The translations under genes and the position numbers were made by a program. From positions 54,827,946 through 54,891,945 of the forward strand of contig OY744525.1 in the NCBI GenBank assembly GCA_963556195.1: a DNA stretch of 64,000 nucleotides, read 5' to 3'. This document shows positions 1-11,300 of this stretch, piece by piece (the stretch's first letter is position 1; each line of letters opens with the position of its first letter). The stretch comes from Sepiola atlantica. Taxonomy: Eukaryota; Mollusca; Cephalopoda; Sepiida; Sepiolidae. The notes under the pieces were generated by a model. It was given only the letters and a program-made list of their open reading frames with translations. It was not told the origin of the DNA and made no database searches.

Positions 1-685
1 TGAGTCACCCAGAATACTGAGTGACTTCCACCACATATACGGCCACGTTAGGACCACAGAATGACATGTGGTATTGACTATTGTTTCTTTTATATCAGTA
101 CTGTACCAAAGTTAAGATTTTGGTACTGTGACAATTCTATCTAACACGACTTAATTGCTAAATCTTTTCTATTGTGAGTTTTGTTTGTGAAATGTGGACC
201 TTCAACTAAAATCAGTAAACTCGGAGCACTTGAATTATGGTGCTACCATAGAATGTGAAAAATGAGTTTGACAGAAAAACTCAAAAACCGAGAAGCGTGC
301 AGAAGAATGAAAATGTTAAGGAAGCCTGATCACCATCATTGCTATAAGGTCTTTTACTGAGGGGCTGTTATTTGAATGAAGGGAGAGATAAGAAAATGTG
401 ATTTCACTTACCTCGTGAGAGAAGAGGAAGTGGCTCAGGTGTCTTTTTTTATAGAGAAGACATTAAAGTAAACGGGGAAGGGATAAATTATGGGAAGAAG
501 GAGAGAAAGCGTAAAACTCAAAAGAAAAGGTGGGGTTCGTTTGGTGAACATAAAGCTAGGTGATAACTGAGAGTGAATAAGGACAGACAAGAGATCCAGA
601 GAGGTGAAAGAAGATTCAGACTACAACCTCTTCATCCCCCTCTAGGCTTATGTGGTGCAACTGATATGAACAATAAATTACTCAA
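1..685. other. Non-coding, no recognised feature
   Basis: I see no exon, RNA gene or clear repeat here. A donor-like sequence (GTAAGT on the minus strand at about 408-415) follows a short open stretch but does not resemble the missing NIPSNAP 3' exon. Confidence 0.4.
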
Positions 686-945
686 TGTCTCTGGTGATAA
701 TGACCTCCTATGCTAATCGAAGCACCCCGACTTGTGTGCTATGCCTGTGGTAGGAAAGGAACAGTAGCTATCCAAAATAAGCAGTTTTAGAGAGACATCC
801 AGTAAAACGAAATGAGCCACATCCGGTTATGCAAATGATTCTTTGATATTTTGGGCTCGATATAACCAGGCGCATCTCGACAATTCAGTCAGTCAGTTTG
901 GCGACTAGCCTGTCATTCAGTTCTAGTCAGTTTACAATGGAAACT
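686..945. repeat. Dispersed repeat, copy 1 (octamer-containing)
   Basis: This stretch shares several blocks with 2179-2470 and 2861-2912: an ATGCAAAT octamer after a 'ggttatgcaaat' word, 'ctcgacaattcagtc', and a ~45-bp block around 'tttggcgactagcct' at 885-945. It looks like one copy of an old dispersed element whose ends I cannot define. Confidence 0.45.
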
Positions 946-2178
946 TGCTTCCCATTGCAGTAAAGATTCAAAGCCCTAAATCTGTTCGTCCAAAGTTTAA
1001 GTCAGTTGAAGACTGGTCAACCTTTGACTTTCCGTAGGCCCCATTCATTATCCTCTGGGGGTCGGGGTATAAGCACTATCCTGATTCAGTTATATTTACA
1101 ACAGCTTATTTTTCTACATTTTTCTCTCAAACTTCAGGGGAGAAAGAGTTTGGTGGAGGAAACGGACAGTTTGATACTGGCACAGATACCATGGGCACAG
1201 AGGCTGTCAGAGTAAAAAGTGGAAAGAAACTGCGAGGGATGAAGGCATTGCTTCAGTTAAAAGAACGTCTTAGAATTGGTTTGAGAGACATGGTTGCCAA
1301 TCCTAATCTGTGAGGAGGGTACTACAAAAATATCACTTACTGTATTTATCATGGTCATTGGTGATAAGGATTCAATGAAGGTAGAAAGAGAGAAAACTGA
1401 CTGAAATCATGAAATTGAAAGACTAAAACTAAATACAATATTGAGGTATTTGCTGGTGCAATATTAACTGATTGATTAAGTTAAATTAATTATGGAATAA
1501 TGACTTTTAAAAAATTAGGGATCAACACATTTTGGGGTGACAAAAATATTGCAAAATATTTTCACAAACGATTCAATTTAAAAGGTCATATATTTCATAT
1601 TGGGTTGAGAGGTAATCCATGAAGAGTTGTTTTCATTATAAATAACGGAGACTGAAAAGGCCATGATCAAATCATAATGTTTTTGTATTTAGACAGTAAT
1701 TAAGCCGAATTATGGTTATGATTTGAAAGGTAATCTATGGCCATGTTTGCCGCCATGATTTCCGCCATGATAGGGCCACATACGTGAGAAATTAAGGAAG
1801 ATGTAGCAGGGTTAGATAGATTTTGTAGGCTAGCCGTATAAACCGAAAAGCAGCTGAAGAAAGCAAGTAAGCCGGTAGAACGGATACATTAGTGCATGCA
1901 TGTGTGCGATAGCTTTAATACCTGTCCATATAATCAGACACACTTGAAACCTTTAATAAATGCAAGACCAGAAAATCTCTCAAAACAATCGAAAAAACAT
2001 TTCTGTAGTAAGAAATGAGTGAAAATAGATCAAATAATTAAAGTTATAGACTAAGAAAAGTTCTAACTTTGTGGAGTCCGAGAATGAGCAAAATTTGTTG
2101 AATTTGATAGAAATTAAATAATTTTGTGTACGTTTCGAAATGTAGTGGAGCTAATACGAATGATGAAAATGCTCACTT
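946..2178. other. Non-coding, no recognised feature
   Basis: AT-rich sequence without a convincing exon or element. The open reading frames present are short and have no splice context. Confidence 0.4.
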
Positions 2179-2470
2179 TCCTCGGTTATAACGGTCACCC
2201 ATGTCGATCTAAGCACTGCTGACTTTCGTGCTGTTTCTGCCGTGGAAATAGTGATGGTGGCTATTTCAAATATCCAGAACAGCGAGTTGCGTCTGGTCAT
2301 GCAAATAATTTGTTTTGCACTAACAGTTGTAGACAGTCAGCCAGTCGAGGCAGCAAAGTGAATTGTGGCTAGTTATGTAAATAATTCGTTTGGGGCTTGA
2401 TCAGTTGAATCGACTTATTTAGGTGTTTGTACTAGTCGGGTATACGTCCTCGACAATCAGTCTAACAGAG
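2179..2470. repeat. Dispersed repeat, copy 2 (octamer-containing)
   Basis: Second copy of the element at 686-945. It contains 'ggtcatgcaaataatt' and a related 'agttatgtaaataatt', and runs directly into a SINE body at 2456. The repetition of an octamer-like ATGCAAAT word in each copy is visible; any promoter role is speculation. Confidence 0.4.
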
Positions 2471-2585
2471 GGTGGGCCGTTGTGGTTTCTTCTGGCTCTG
2501 CTCTGTCTGTCTGAGGTATGGTTCTATTCAATTTCTAGTGGTCCACCCTCCCAGGCTTTACCTTCTCTTTGAAGAGGGGTTAGCA
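2456..2585 (+). mobile_element. SINE-A body with a non-U2 head
   Basis: The part from 'ctgaggtatgg' onward ('tggtccaccctcccaggc', then 'tttaccttctctttga') matches the body of U2-headed SINE-A copies such as 63551-63892. The 5' part ('caatcagtctaacagagg') is not U2 and is shared with 7160-7235. This suggests an alternative head joined to the same body. The 3' part is replaced by the minisatellite at 2583. Confidence 0.55.
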
Positions 2586-2862
2586 TGATTTCGCCTTAGT
2601 TTGCTTAATCTCCTAAAGAGGTAAATAAAATAAGCAGGCATGATCCGCCTTAGTTTGCCTAATCTCCTAAAGAGGTAAATAAAATAAGCAGGCATGATTC
2701 GCCTTAGTTTGCCTAATCTCCTAAAGAGGTAAATAAAATAAGCAGGCATGATCCGCCTTAGTTTGCCTAATCTCCTAAAGAGGTAAATAAAATAAGCAGG
2801 CATGATTCGCCTTATCTCCTAAAGAGGTAAATAAAATAAGCAGGCATGATTCGCCTATTCAG
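2583..2862. repeat. 54-bp minisatellite, about 5 units
   Basis: The word 'ggcatgat' recurs at 2637, 2691, 2745 and 2799, exactly 54 bp apart, and again at 2843 in a shortened unit. Because 54 is a multiple of three, the minus strand reads as an 18-residue peptide repeat. That reading is a by-product and there is no gene context. Confidence 0.85.
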
Positions 2863-3320
2863 CAGTTGGTTTGGCGACTAGCCTACCATTTAGTTCTACT
2901 CGATTTCCATTGTGACATTGACGCACACAAATGGCAGCTTGTGACCTCGAAAATACTGTATTTGATTGAAATATTGTGAACTGAAATCTGTGGTGTCATC
3001 CATGTGGATTTAGAGAATGCAGTTTTCCAGTTAATTGAGGACACACTATTTTCAATTGAAGTTTATGTTGTCTTAAATTGGAAGTTTTTCATTCAGCAAA
3101 TGTGTTTGTTTTCAAAAAGGATTTTAAAAGTTAATTTAACTAAGGAAAATGTCAGAATCGTTTGAAATATTGTAAACTGAATTTGGCAAAGTGATCCATG
3201 TGAATTGAAAGAATACACTATTTTCGGTGAATGTATGAAATAGTGTCTTATGAAATTATTTACCCGGTGTAGATGAGCAAAGTAGAAGAACTTAGCATAT
3301 AGCGAGTGAATACTCTGCAA
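2863..3320. repeat. Short dispersed repeat followed by a degenerate duplication
   Basis: 2863-2912 repeats the 'tttggcgactagcct' block of 885-945. Then 2960-3060 and 3160-3245 are diverged copies of one another, sharing 'gaaatattgtgaactgaa' and 'tccatgtg' words. Confidence 0.45.
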
Positions 3321-4040
3321 TATTCCTCTAAATTATACTAAAAATAAAATAGTGCGCAGGATAAAATATAAAAATTGAAGAAATCAATTGATAGTAAAAA
3401 TTTTCTTTCTAAGAACATGGACCAATTTGTGCCTTATCTGACGAAACAGATTTTTATATTTAACTTTTATTAATAACGCTATCGAGCACCAATATAGAGG
3501 GGGAAATCTGATTTTACCTATATAGACTAATATGATAGATTTACCCGTGACCCATTTAGTTGCAACCATTACTACTATTTATTTTACCTTTATTTCATTC
3601 AGAATCTATAAAACTATTACATAACTGTTAAGACATTAGTAACTAAAATAGTAAGTCTCATTACTTCCATATTATTATAGAGAAATATTATTATTATTAT
3701 TATTATTATATAGAAGTATTATTATTCTTTATCATTCTCATACAGAAGTAGAGACTCTTTATTTTGTCACCTAATTTCATATATGTTTGCGATGTGTACA
3801 GACACACATATGTAAATTAGATGTTAACGCTGAAGAAAAGAGTCACTTTTTCTCTAAATGCTCACAGAAATATTATAGAATGGTTGAATCAACAGAGTGA
3901 GGAGTCGAGAGAAATACATACATAGATAGGAGAGAGATGTGTGACTTATCCAGTTTATTATAAAATTATGAGTAATGAGAACAATTAAAACAGTTTTTCT
4001 AAACATAACTAAATACCAGAACTAATATCTATTATGTGTT
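3321..4040. other. AT-rich non-coding sequence with (ATT)n
   Basis: A simple ATT repeat at about 3687-3712 is the only clear structure. No exon signals fit the neighbouring gene. Confidence 0.4.
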
Positions 4041-4125
4041 ATTAAAGTATAGCAGAAAAAAGCTTTAAGGAAACAAACATTAATTTACTCAGCTTTAGTC
4101 TAATAATAGATATATAAATAAATCT
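4041..4125. repeat. Dispersed repeat, copy 1 of 2
   Basis: About 75 bp with the words 'gaaacaaac', 'actcagctttagt' and 'taataatagat' in the same order as at 18470-18545. The two copies are in direct orientation. The family is unknown. Confidence 0.6.
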
Positions 4126-4134
4126 ACAGTCAAC

Positions 4135-4648
4135 ATATTTGACACCTGGGAGGTCAATCTTTCATTATATATTTGTTTCAATTATAGCTGGACCATTAAT
4201 GTGGGCTATATTTAGTTTAATTTAGTTTAGTTTTAGACAAAGGGGGTGGAAGTTTGTGAAATTTGAACAATAGGTAATTAATAAATTTTACAAATTTTAG
4301 TTTATTTGGGGTATTTTAAAGACTTTTTAGGGGACATAATATGATCACAACCTTGCATTGGAAAATTCAAATATTTCAGATTTGCATTAAATTTGATCCA
4401 TAGTCATTATTCACCAATTAAGCAAGATTCTCTCAATTTCTATTTCTTAAAAGACCTCAAATTTTAGACATTTTCTAGAATCAAAATCATGTAATGGATT
4501 TTGATAAAAATTAGAATAAGGATTCGAGACATAAGGTTTAGTAGCATTATATCTTGATTTTAATCTTTGTAAAGGGACATAAAAGTGGTGCAAAACTGTT
4601 CTGTTTGGAGAATTCATTATACCCTTCCTTAGACGGGTATTCTTCTAG
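4135..4648 (+). mobile_element. Helitron-like 3' end
   Basis: The right end is a hairpin (4619-4640, ATACCC...GGGTAT) followed by TTCTT and CTAG at 4645-4648, the arrangement expected at a Helitron 3' terminus. A second example with the same 'gacgggtattcttctagt' end lies at 29541-29570. The left end is not located and no Rep/helicase coding is seen, so this would be a non-autonomous copy. Confidence 0.5.
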
Positions 4649-4653
4649 TATAT

Positions 4654-5500
4654 ATAAGTTAGTGTGAATGCATTCCTACAAGAACCTCTGTCCATTGATA
4701 ATTCTCTCCTGCTTTAGTTTGAAATAGCATTTTTATCACTAAATGTATAGATTGAATGGATGTGTGGAAGCCCTGTTCTAGCGGTAATAACAAAAACTGC
4801 AACAGCAGATAAACAACCTCTGTAAAATATTCAATGTTTATTGCTTGAAATACTTAATACTGATTGGTCAATTCTATCAAAATACTATCTCGATTGGTTG
4901 TTGATACCAGACTTCAACCAATCAGAAAGAGTCACTGACATTGGCTACATAAGCGAGAACCCAAGAACAGTTAGCAGTGAGAGATTGCCACACATACTTA
5001 TGTCAGTCCCTCCACAGTGTTATTAACTGCTACCCATACTATTTGCAGGCAACTAAATCCAGCCATGGCCGTTTGTTTGGCTATAAGCATCTTGATAAAT
5101 AACACTAGACACAGTCATGGACTACTAAATATAGCGACAGCTTATACAGTCTCACAAACTCACTCACACATACAAAGTAACACTTTCTTCATCTTGACCT
5201 TTTAAACTCATTTCATTGAGTTGTTTTATCAAGTTGTAAATGAAGTTTATATAAATATGTATGGATAGACTTTGTTATTACTTTTAATATAGTGTAGCAC
5301 TTTATTTTATATGCATAGTTTGTTCTTGTTTTCTTTTAAGTCTCTGAACAGCTTAAAACATGAGCAGCTATGTGCCATTATTTTTGCACAGCCAGATGAA
5401 AAGATGACAAAGGGCATGAAAATGCTGGTGTATTTGTATTTTTCCCCTCTAAGTTATATTGTGAATAATAAACGTTATTTTTGGTGGCGAATACAATGAA
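4654..5500. other. Non-coding, no recognised feature
   Basis: This should be intronic or 3' flanking sequence of the NIPSNAP gene. I searched it for the missing terminal exon (expected to encode a charged helix and end near SPTQ-like residues) and did not find one. Confidence 0.35.
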
Positions 5501-5507
5501 TATACAA

Positions 5508-5692
5508 AACACAACTGCAAAAAGCAGCAAAATCAACACTGCAAAAAGCAGCAAAATCAACACTGCAAAAAGTAGCAAAATCAACACTGCAAAAAGCAGC
5601 AAAATCAACACTGCAAAAAGCAGCAAAATCAAAACTGCAAAAAGCAGCAAAATCAAAACTGCAAAAAGCAGCAAAATCAAAACTGCAAAAGT
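5508..5692. repeat. 24-bp minisatellite, about 7.5 units
   Basis: Head-to-tail copies of a 24-bp unit containing 'actgcaaaaagcagc' followed by 'aaaatcaac'. The first ~5 units end in 'caac' and the later ones in 'aaac', which shows two homogenised variants. On the minus strand, the sense strand of NIPSNAP, every unit ends in 'gctgctttttgcag', a good match to a 3' splice site. The array lies just downstream of the last visible exon (ends 5827). Confidence 0.9.
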
Positions 5693-5826
5693 TTTGGTCT
5701 ATGTTGGGAGAATGATTTTAGTTAGCAGCATAAAACACGCATACAAAACAAAACAAAAAACATAGCTGCAGTAGTGGTGGTAGCATTTGTAATTAAGGCA
5801 TGCATGGCCACCCCAGAATAACTTAC

Positions 5827-5921
5827 CCCACAGGTGATGGGCTGCATATAGATCACCAATTGAAGAAAAAAAGCCGGCCACAGCTTCCCTGTTTGTACCG
5901 CGATTCTGGATACCACGAGCC
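5827..5921 (-). CDS. NIPSNAP: NIPSNAP exon 8
   Basis: 95 bp (1 + 31 codons + 1) encoding ARGIQNRGTNREAVAGFF then SSIGDLYAAHHLW, equivalent to the family segment [20 protein letters not shown]. Donor GTAAGT, acceptor 'caaaatcag'. The next exon should start with two bases completing a G-codon (Ala in other members) and was not found in the window. Confidence 0.95.
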
Positions 5922-8338
5922 CTGATTTTGAAACAACAGCACAAGTGTCCATTGACAATTAAAAGATTGAAATATTGTCTTATTGGCCAGATCATCAAAA
6001 GATAAAGTTTTGAGAAAATTCCCTGGGACATCCCCCCAAAATACTAGCAGTATCGATAAAATAAAAACAATTAGAATTCAAATAACTGCTAAACTGTTTT
6101 CAAAAGAATGAATTATTACTCTATAGAATTTGGTACATTCGGACTACTGTTCTCATCTTGGGTGTTTTTATCACAACGTTTCGGCCGATGTAACCTCCAA
6201 CCTTCTTCAGGTGTACTTTGACGAACTTAGGAATCTTTGTCGAACTTGGGAATTTGGATGAAATTTCGAACAGAACCCTTTATTCAATCCATGGGGCTGC
6301 ATGCTCTCGTTCCATCTGCCATGACTGGGAAGAAGTCTTCAGTAATTCGCAATTCTTCGTATCGCCTGCACTGAAGATTGAACCTTCAACCTTCAGATGA
6401 CTGTCACTTAGAACTGAATTATACTTAATTATACTTAGTATTATATCCACTGTGCCATGGGTCCTTGCAGAAACGTTGTGATAAAAACACCAAAGATGAA
6501 AACAGCAGTCCGAATATACCAAATTCTATGAATTATCAACCCTCATCTAAAAAAGTTCCGAAGCAATTATTACTCCATTTGAATCTAATGAATAAAATTA
6601 ATGACAGTATGTGCATGCGTGTGGGTGGCTCAAACTATGAAATCTAGTACTGTCTGCTGCATAAGGGGGTTATCTGTGATTAAAGGAGTCCCCTCATTAG
6701 ACTTGATTGGTGAAGAGGGTGACTAGTCACCCGTAAAGATAAAAACAAGACCTGGCAAATGGCGGAAGAAACCACTTATAAGGTCAATGGTTATGTAGCA
6801 CACAAAATATCAATATGCTTGGCGGCGCATGCTAAGGAATCCTTCACCAAACTAAAGTTCCAGCAGATGTGAAAGAGCACTTGTTGTCTTGGGTTTTCCA
6901 TCATCCCTGCATTCCACTCTCTTGCAGCGAAGTACTGCTGGGATATGCACATCCTCTGCAATGCACAAAATTATGTTTCTGGCATGTGAATGCCTCTGTC
7001 ATCAATGCTGTCACTTGTTATGTTTGTGGCAAACTGTGGGTCATGTTTCACTATACAGCCATATGAGGACTAATTTGTCGTGGAGGTCGGACTGTCAGAG
7101 GCAATCACACTCAGATAATGCAAGTCGAAAGGTACACTGGCTTCATAACAGTCTAGGATACATCCTTGCCAATCAGTCCAACAGAAGGTGGGCTACTGTA
7201 GCATCAGCTGGTCCTGCGCTATCAAAGTGAGGTATGGTCCTCTTTAGTCCTAGAAGGTGCACCATCCCAGGCTTTACCTTCTCTATTTGAGAAGGGTGGG
7301 TTTATTGCTAATCGCCTGAGGCACCACTACCGGAAATTGACTGAATGATTTGATTTTCTTTTACGGCTCAACAACCACTGTTGGGTTATTTAAAGCCAAG
7401 AAGGTAATATTAGCAATACTTCTTTTTGTAAAGGTGTTTTTGAAGTGTGGATTTTTTTTTAATATTATTCACAATGTGTGAGTGATTTTGTTTGATTTTT
7501 ATAGTGTTAGATTTTTGTAAATAATTTTCGTTTCTTTTAGGATGTTTAAGATATTATCTGGGCCATTCATATTGTTTGCTTGGTAATAAAGTAATTGACA
7601 GTTTTTGCAAGTTGGGGGGGGGGGGAGATATTTTCAATCAAATAAATTGGTTGTTTGTTTCGTTTTATGTCACATCAACAACAACTACCAGAGAAAGCAG
7701 GCTATTTTTGCAGAGCCAAAGTGCACCACCCTTCCAGTGCACTCTGGCTTTTCCTATCTCCTACATTTCCGGCCTTGTGCCACATCTTCCTGTGACGGAA
7801 AGGAAGTAAATATCACCATACTCAGAATAATTAGACAAAGAATTTCGAATATTTTCAGGTTTGTTAAAAAATCCTAGCTTTTTTTCATGAAAATGTTGAT
7901 GTTTTATAACAAAATTCTTATAAATTACATAAATGTAAAATTGCAAAAATCATTTCTGTAGATTACGAATTAGGATTAGAGATTGTCGCAGAATTACAAG
8001 TGAAGCTGATTTAAACATTTGGTTCGAATGTCAAAATTAATTTTGTCTTTCTAAAGACAATCGTCCTGAGAGATTAGTGAACAACGTCCATCCATTGGTG
8101 GCCTTTAAGCAAGAATAGAAGGAAAAAAAAAAATATTCATTTCCAACAAGAATGTGTATTTAAAAAATTAAACTCACCAATTATTGCCCCATTCAATCAT
8201 CGTTCCAGGCTGAAATGAAAAATTTAATTTTGTTAAAAGTGGAATGATAAAATATAAGTTAAGATTGGAATGTAATTCTGAATACACTTTTGGAATTCAA
8301 GGCTGATTGTATTTTGACATATTGTGAGTTATCAGTTG

Positions 8339-8381
<43 letters not shown>

Positions 8382-11300
8382 AAATTTGTAATTTTTTGTT
8401 TAGTGAATAAATGTGTTAAAACAAAAACAAATGTGAGATACTATCAACGATCAAAAAAAAAAAAAAGTAAGAAAAAGAGATTGTCACAGAGATGTTCTGA
8501 GCTTGCTCCACTAGTTAGGCCTGGCAGGGCACCCCCAGTACATAAAAAAACGAGTGTGAGAGTAAGATAATGTCGACATACCAGCAATAAAAGTAAACCA
8601 TGTCAAATCTTTTTTTGTGTTTTGAGTCTTCATTTGCGAATAAACACAAATCTGTGGAAGAAAATGCTTCTGAAAATACTGGGAGGTTTCAACAACTGAA
8701 GAAAGACAAGTAAATGTTTCTTTTCAGTCTTATACAATGTGGCGTCTTCAATGAAGATATTGACTGTAACACAGAAACATAAGAAGCAATGTCACGTATT
8801 ACCCATTTAAGAAACTTTGCAGACTTTTGTATTTGAGACCCTGTAAATAAATTAGGAGCAAATACTTTACAGTAGCAACAAAGAGAAGATTTCTCATTCA
8901 GGAACTATGCGTCTACAAATAATTACTGCATTTTGTATTCCATTAATTTTTGAAGTCTTTGAAATCTTTTAATGTTGAATTCAGTTCTTTTAAATATCAT
9001 TTGAACCAGATCTTTAGAAAACAGGTTTCTTTTCTCGTCAATCAATCTACTCTGAGATTCTTCTCTGCTTGTTAAATATATCGGGTCCGAGGTAGCGAAC
9101 ATAACACCTGGCTGGAAGAAATAACACTCGGCTGATTAACACATACACCTACCTGGCTGGAAGAAATAACACTCGGCTGATTAACATACACCTACCTGGC
9201 TGGAAAATAAACATCAAGTAACTTGATACAGAGAACCGACAAAGGTCAAAACACAGCGTACAAAAATACATCTGTTGCTAAATGAACAATAAAATGGATG
9301 AAAGACAAATCCAATAGAGGGCATGGCTACATTGAGTGTATAGGCAATATCTAGAAATGAACATTGGGTTTTCAAAAATGTCATTAAAGGCTCAAACGAA
9401 GATCAACAAAATACTGCTCGTTGGCAAATTCGAGAGATCAACTTTCATCAACTCCCTCCATCCTCTCACTGACTCTACTCATTCACTGCAACCGAACAAT
9501 AAAAATATACCATAGTAATTTTACACATTAGTGTTCATTGTTATTCTTTTAAGCACAGAGAAATATACAACATAGCTATCATAAACTTATTTTTTTTTTT
9601 TATGGAAATTGCTCCAGACAAGGCATGAAGCCACTTGGATGTGAGGAGCTAACAAGAATGAAATATGATTATCGCAAAGACAGGAGATGCCTATTGGCCT
9701 TAGTCTTGAAAAGGAGGAGAAAATCAGCAGGAAGAGAGCTCCACAAGCCTACAGTTCTTGGAAAGAAGCTACTGGAATAGGAAGCCGTATTACAATAAGT
9801 TATCAAAACAGCGAATTGATGGAGACCACTAGACCAACGAGTCAAACGAGCTGGAACAAAAGAAGCAGGGAATAGATCAGACAATTCTAAAGAACACATG
9901 CCATAATAGTATTTATAGAAAAGTGAGACTAGCAACATCATGTCGGTGAGAGAGAGGGTGCAGAGAAGAGGAAAGGGTGGGGCCCAATCAAATTACAGAT
10001 ACGTTATTGCACCTTATAAAGAACCCTCAAATGAGACCAAGATTCACCAATTAATGGAGATTTGGTATATCTGTTTGAAGTTGGAACTTTATACCCTTTC
10101 AGACAAGTATACTATCTCTTAATACTTAATTCAGTTTACTATACTATTTCAGACTAATGAACTATCTTTGAATGCTCGATTCGGATGGAAAGGGGTAGCA
10201 TAGTATTTTGTTCTCCTGTCATGAGACCATCCTCCTTTGCAGGGGGGGGGGTAATGTATATATGTTTGTCATGATACCATTCTCTGAAGAATTACCACTT
10301 CCTTTTTTTTAGGGAAGGGGTGCAAGTAGTGTTGTATTTGTTCTGTGGTCATGAGACCACACTTTTAGGTATTACCTCCTTCTTTGGTGGGGGAGTAGCA
10401 TATATTAACAAGAAATTGTCACAATCAGCTGCTCATTAGAAAACTCAACACTTACATTATATATTCTTCTTCTATTCATTTAACGTCACTTTTCCCTTGT
10501 TCAGGGGTCAGACGTTTTCTGATATTACACAAGCTCACTCTCCACTTCTCACGGTTCAACGGGTCAGCAGTCTCCAAATTCCATTCGGTGTGGTTTTGTC
10601 CAATCACTTGCTTCCAAGTTTTCCTTGGCTGGCCAACCTTTCTGCGATTTAGGACATTCATGCTTCTGCAATGGTTTATCCAGGAGGATGAACGTTCCAC
10701 ATGACCATACCAGTGCAATCAATTCATCCTCACGCAAGGAAAACTTGAAAGCAAAAATATATCATCAGAGGAGGAGGGGGGGGGGGCATATTTTAGCTCG
10801 TGTATAACATAAATGCAAATGCATGAAATGAATAAAACATTACACAACTCTAAAATTCTCCAACATTTTACCAGAAAAAAAGAAAGAAAGAAATACCAGA
10901 AACTGGTGACTCACCTTAAGTACGTAACTCCTGAGTTCGTAGATGTGATTGATGTTTGGGTCTGGCATTTCTGTCGGCCAGAAACTAAACCTCAGTAAAA
11001 TTTGATTTCTTCTGGATCGAAGCATTTTGTTTCGTTGGACTCGAAATTCAATCAAATCCTATAATGACAAAAGTTTTCAAATTTGTTAGAACGATAAACA
11101 ACTTGCAATCCCGTCATTTAAAGAAACAAAGAATGAAGCGGAAGCATCGAATAAAGAGAGCTAAAAGAATAAAAATAAAATTACTCACGGTTCAAATATT
11201 TCTAAATATAAAACAAAAAAAAAATATTGTGTCGATAGAAAGAATAAATGATCCAAAGTCATCAGCTGTTATAGACTGTCATCAAGCTAAGGACCGGTAA

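Noticed and set aside
408..466. Donor-like GTAAGT on the minus strand with a short open stretch, considered as a NIPSNAP exon
   Set aside because: The phase and peptide do not fit the gene: a stop codon occurs in the required phase.
2558..2803. 81-codon frame with an 18-residue peptide repeat
   Set aside because: It is the minus-strand translation of the 54-bp minisatellite; no upstream or splice context.
5378..5680. Minus-strand frame after the 24-bp array containing KNNVYYSQY, considered as the missing NIPSNAP C terminus (ENVYYT in relatives)
   Set aside because: The required AY-(K/R)-DL and Trp-rich segment before it is absent and the following residues do not match. The rest of the frame is the minisatellite.
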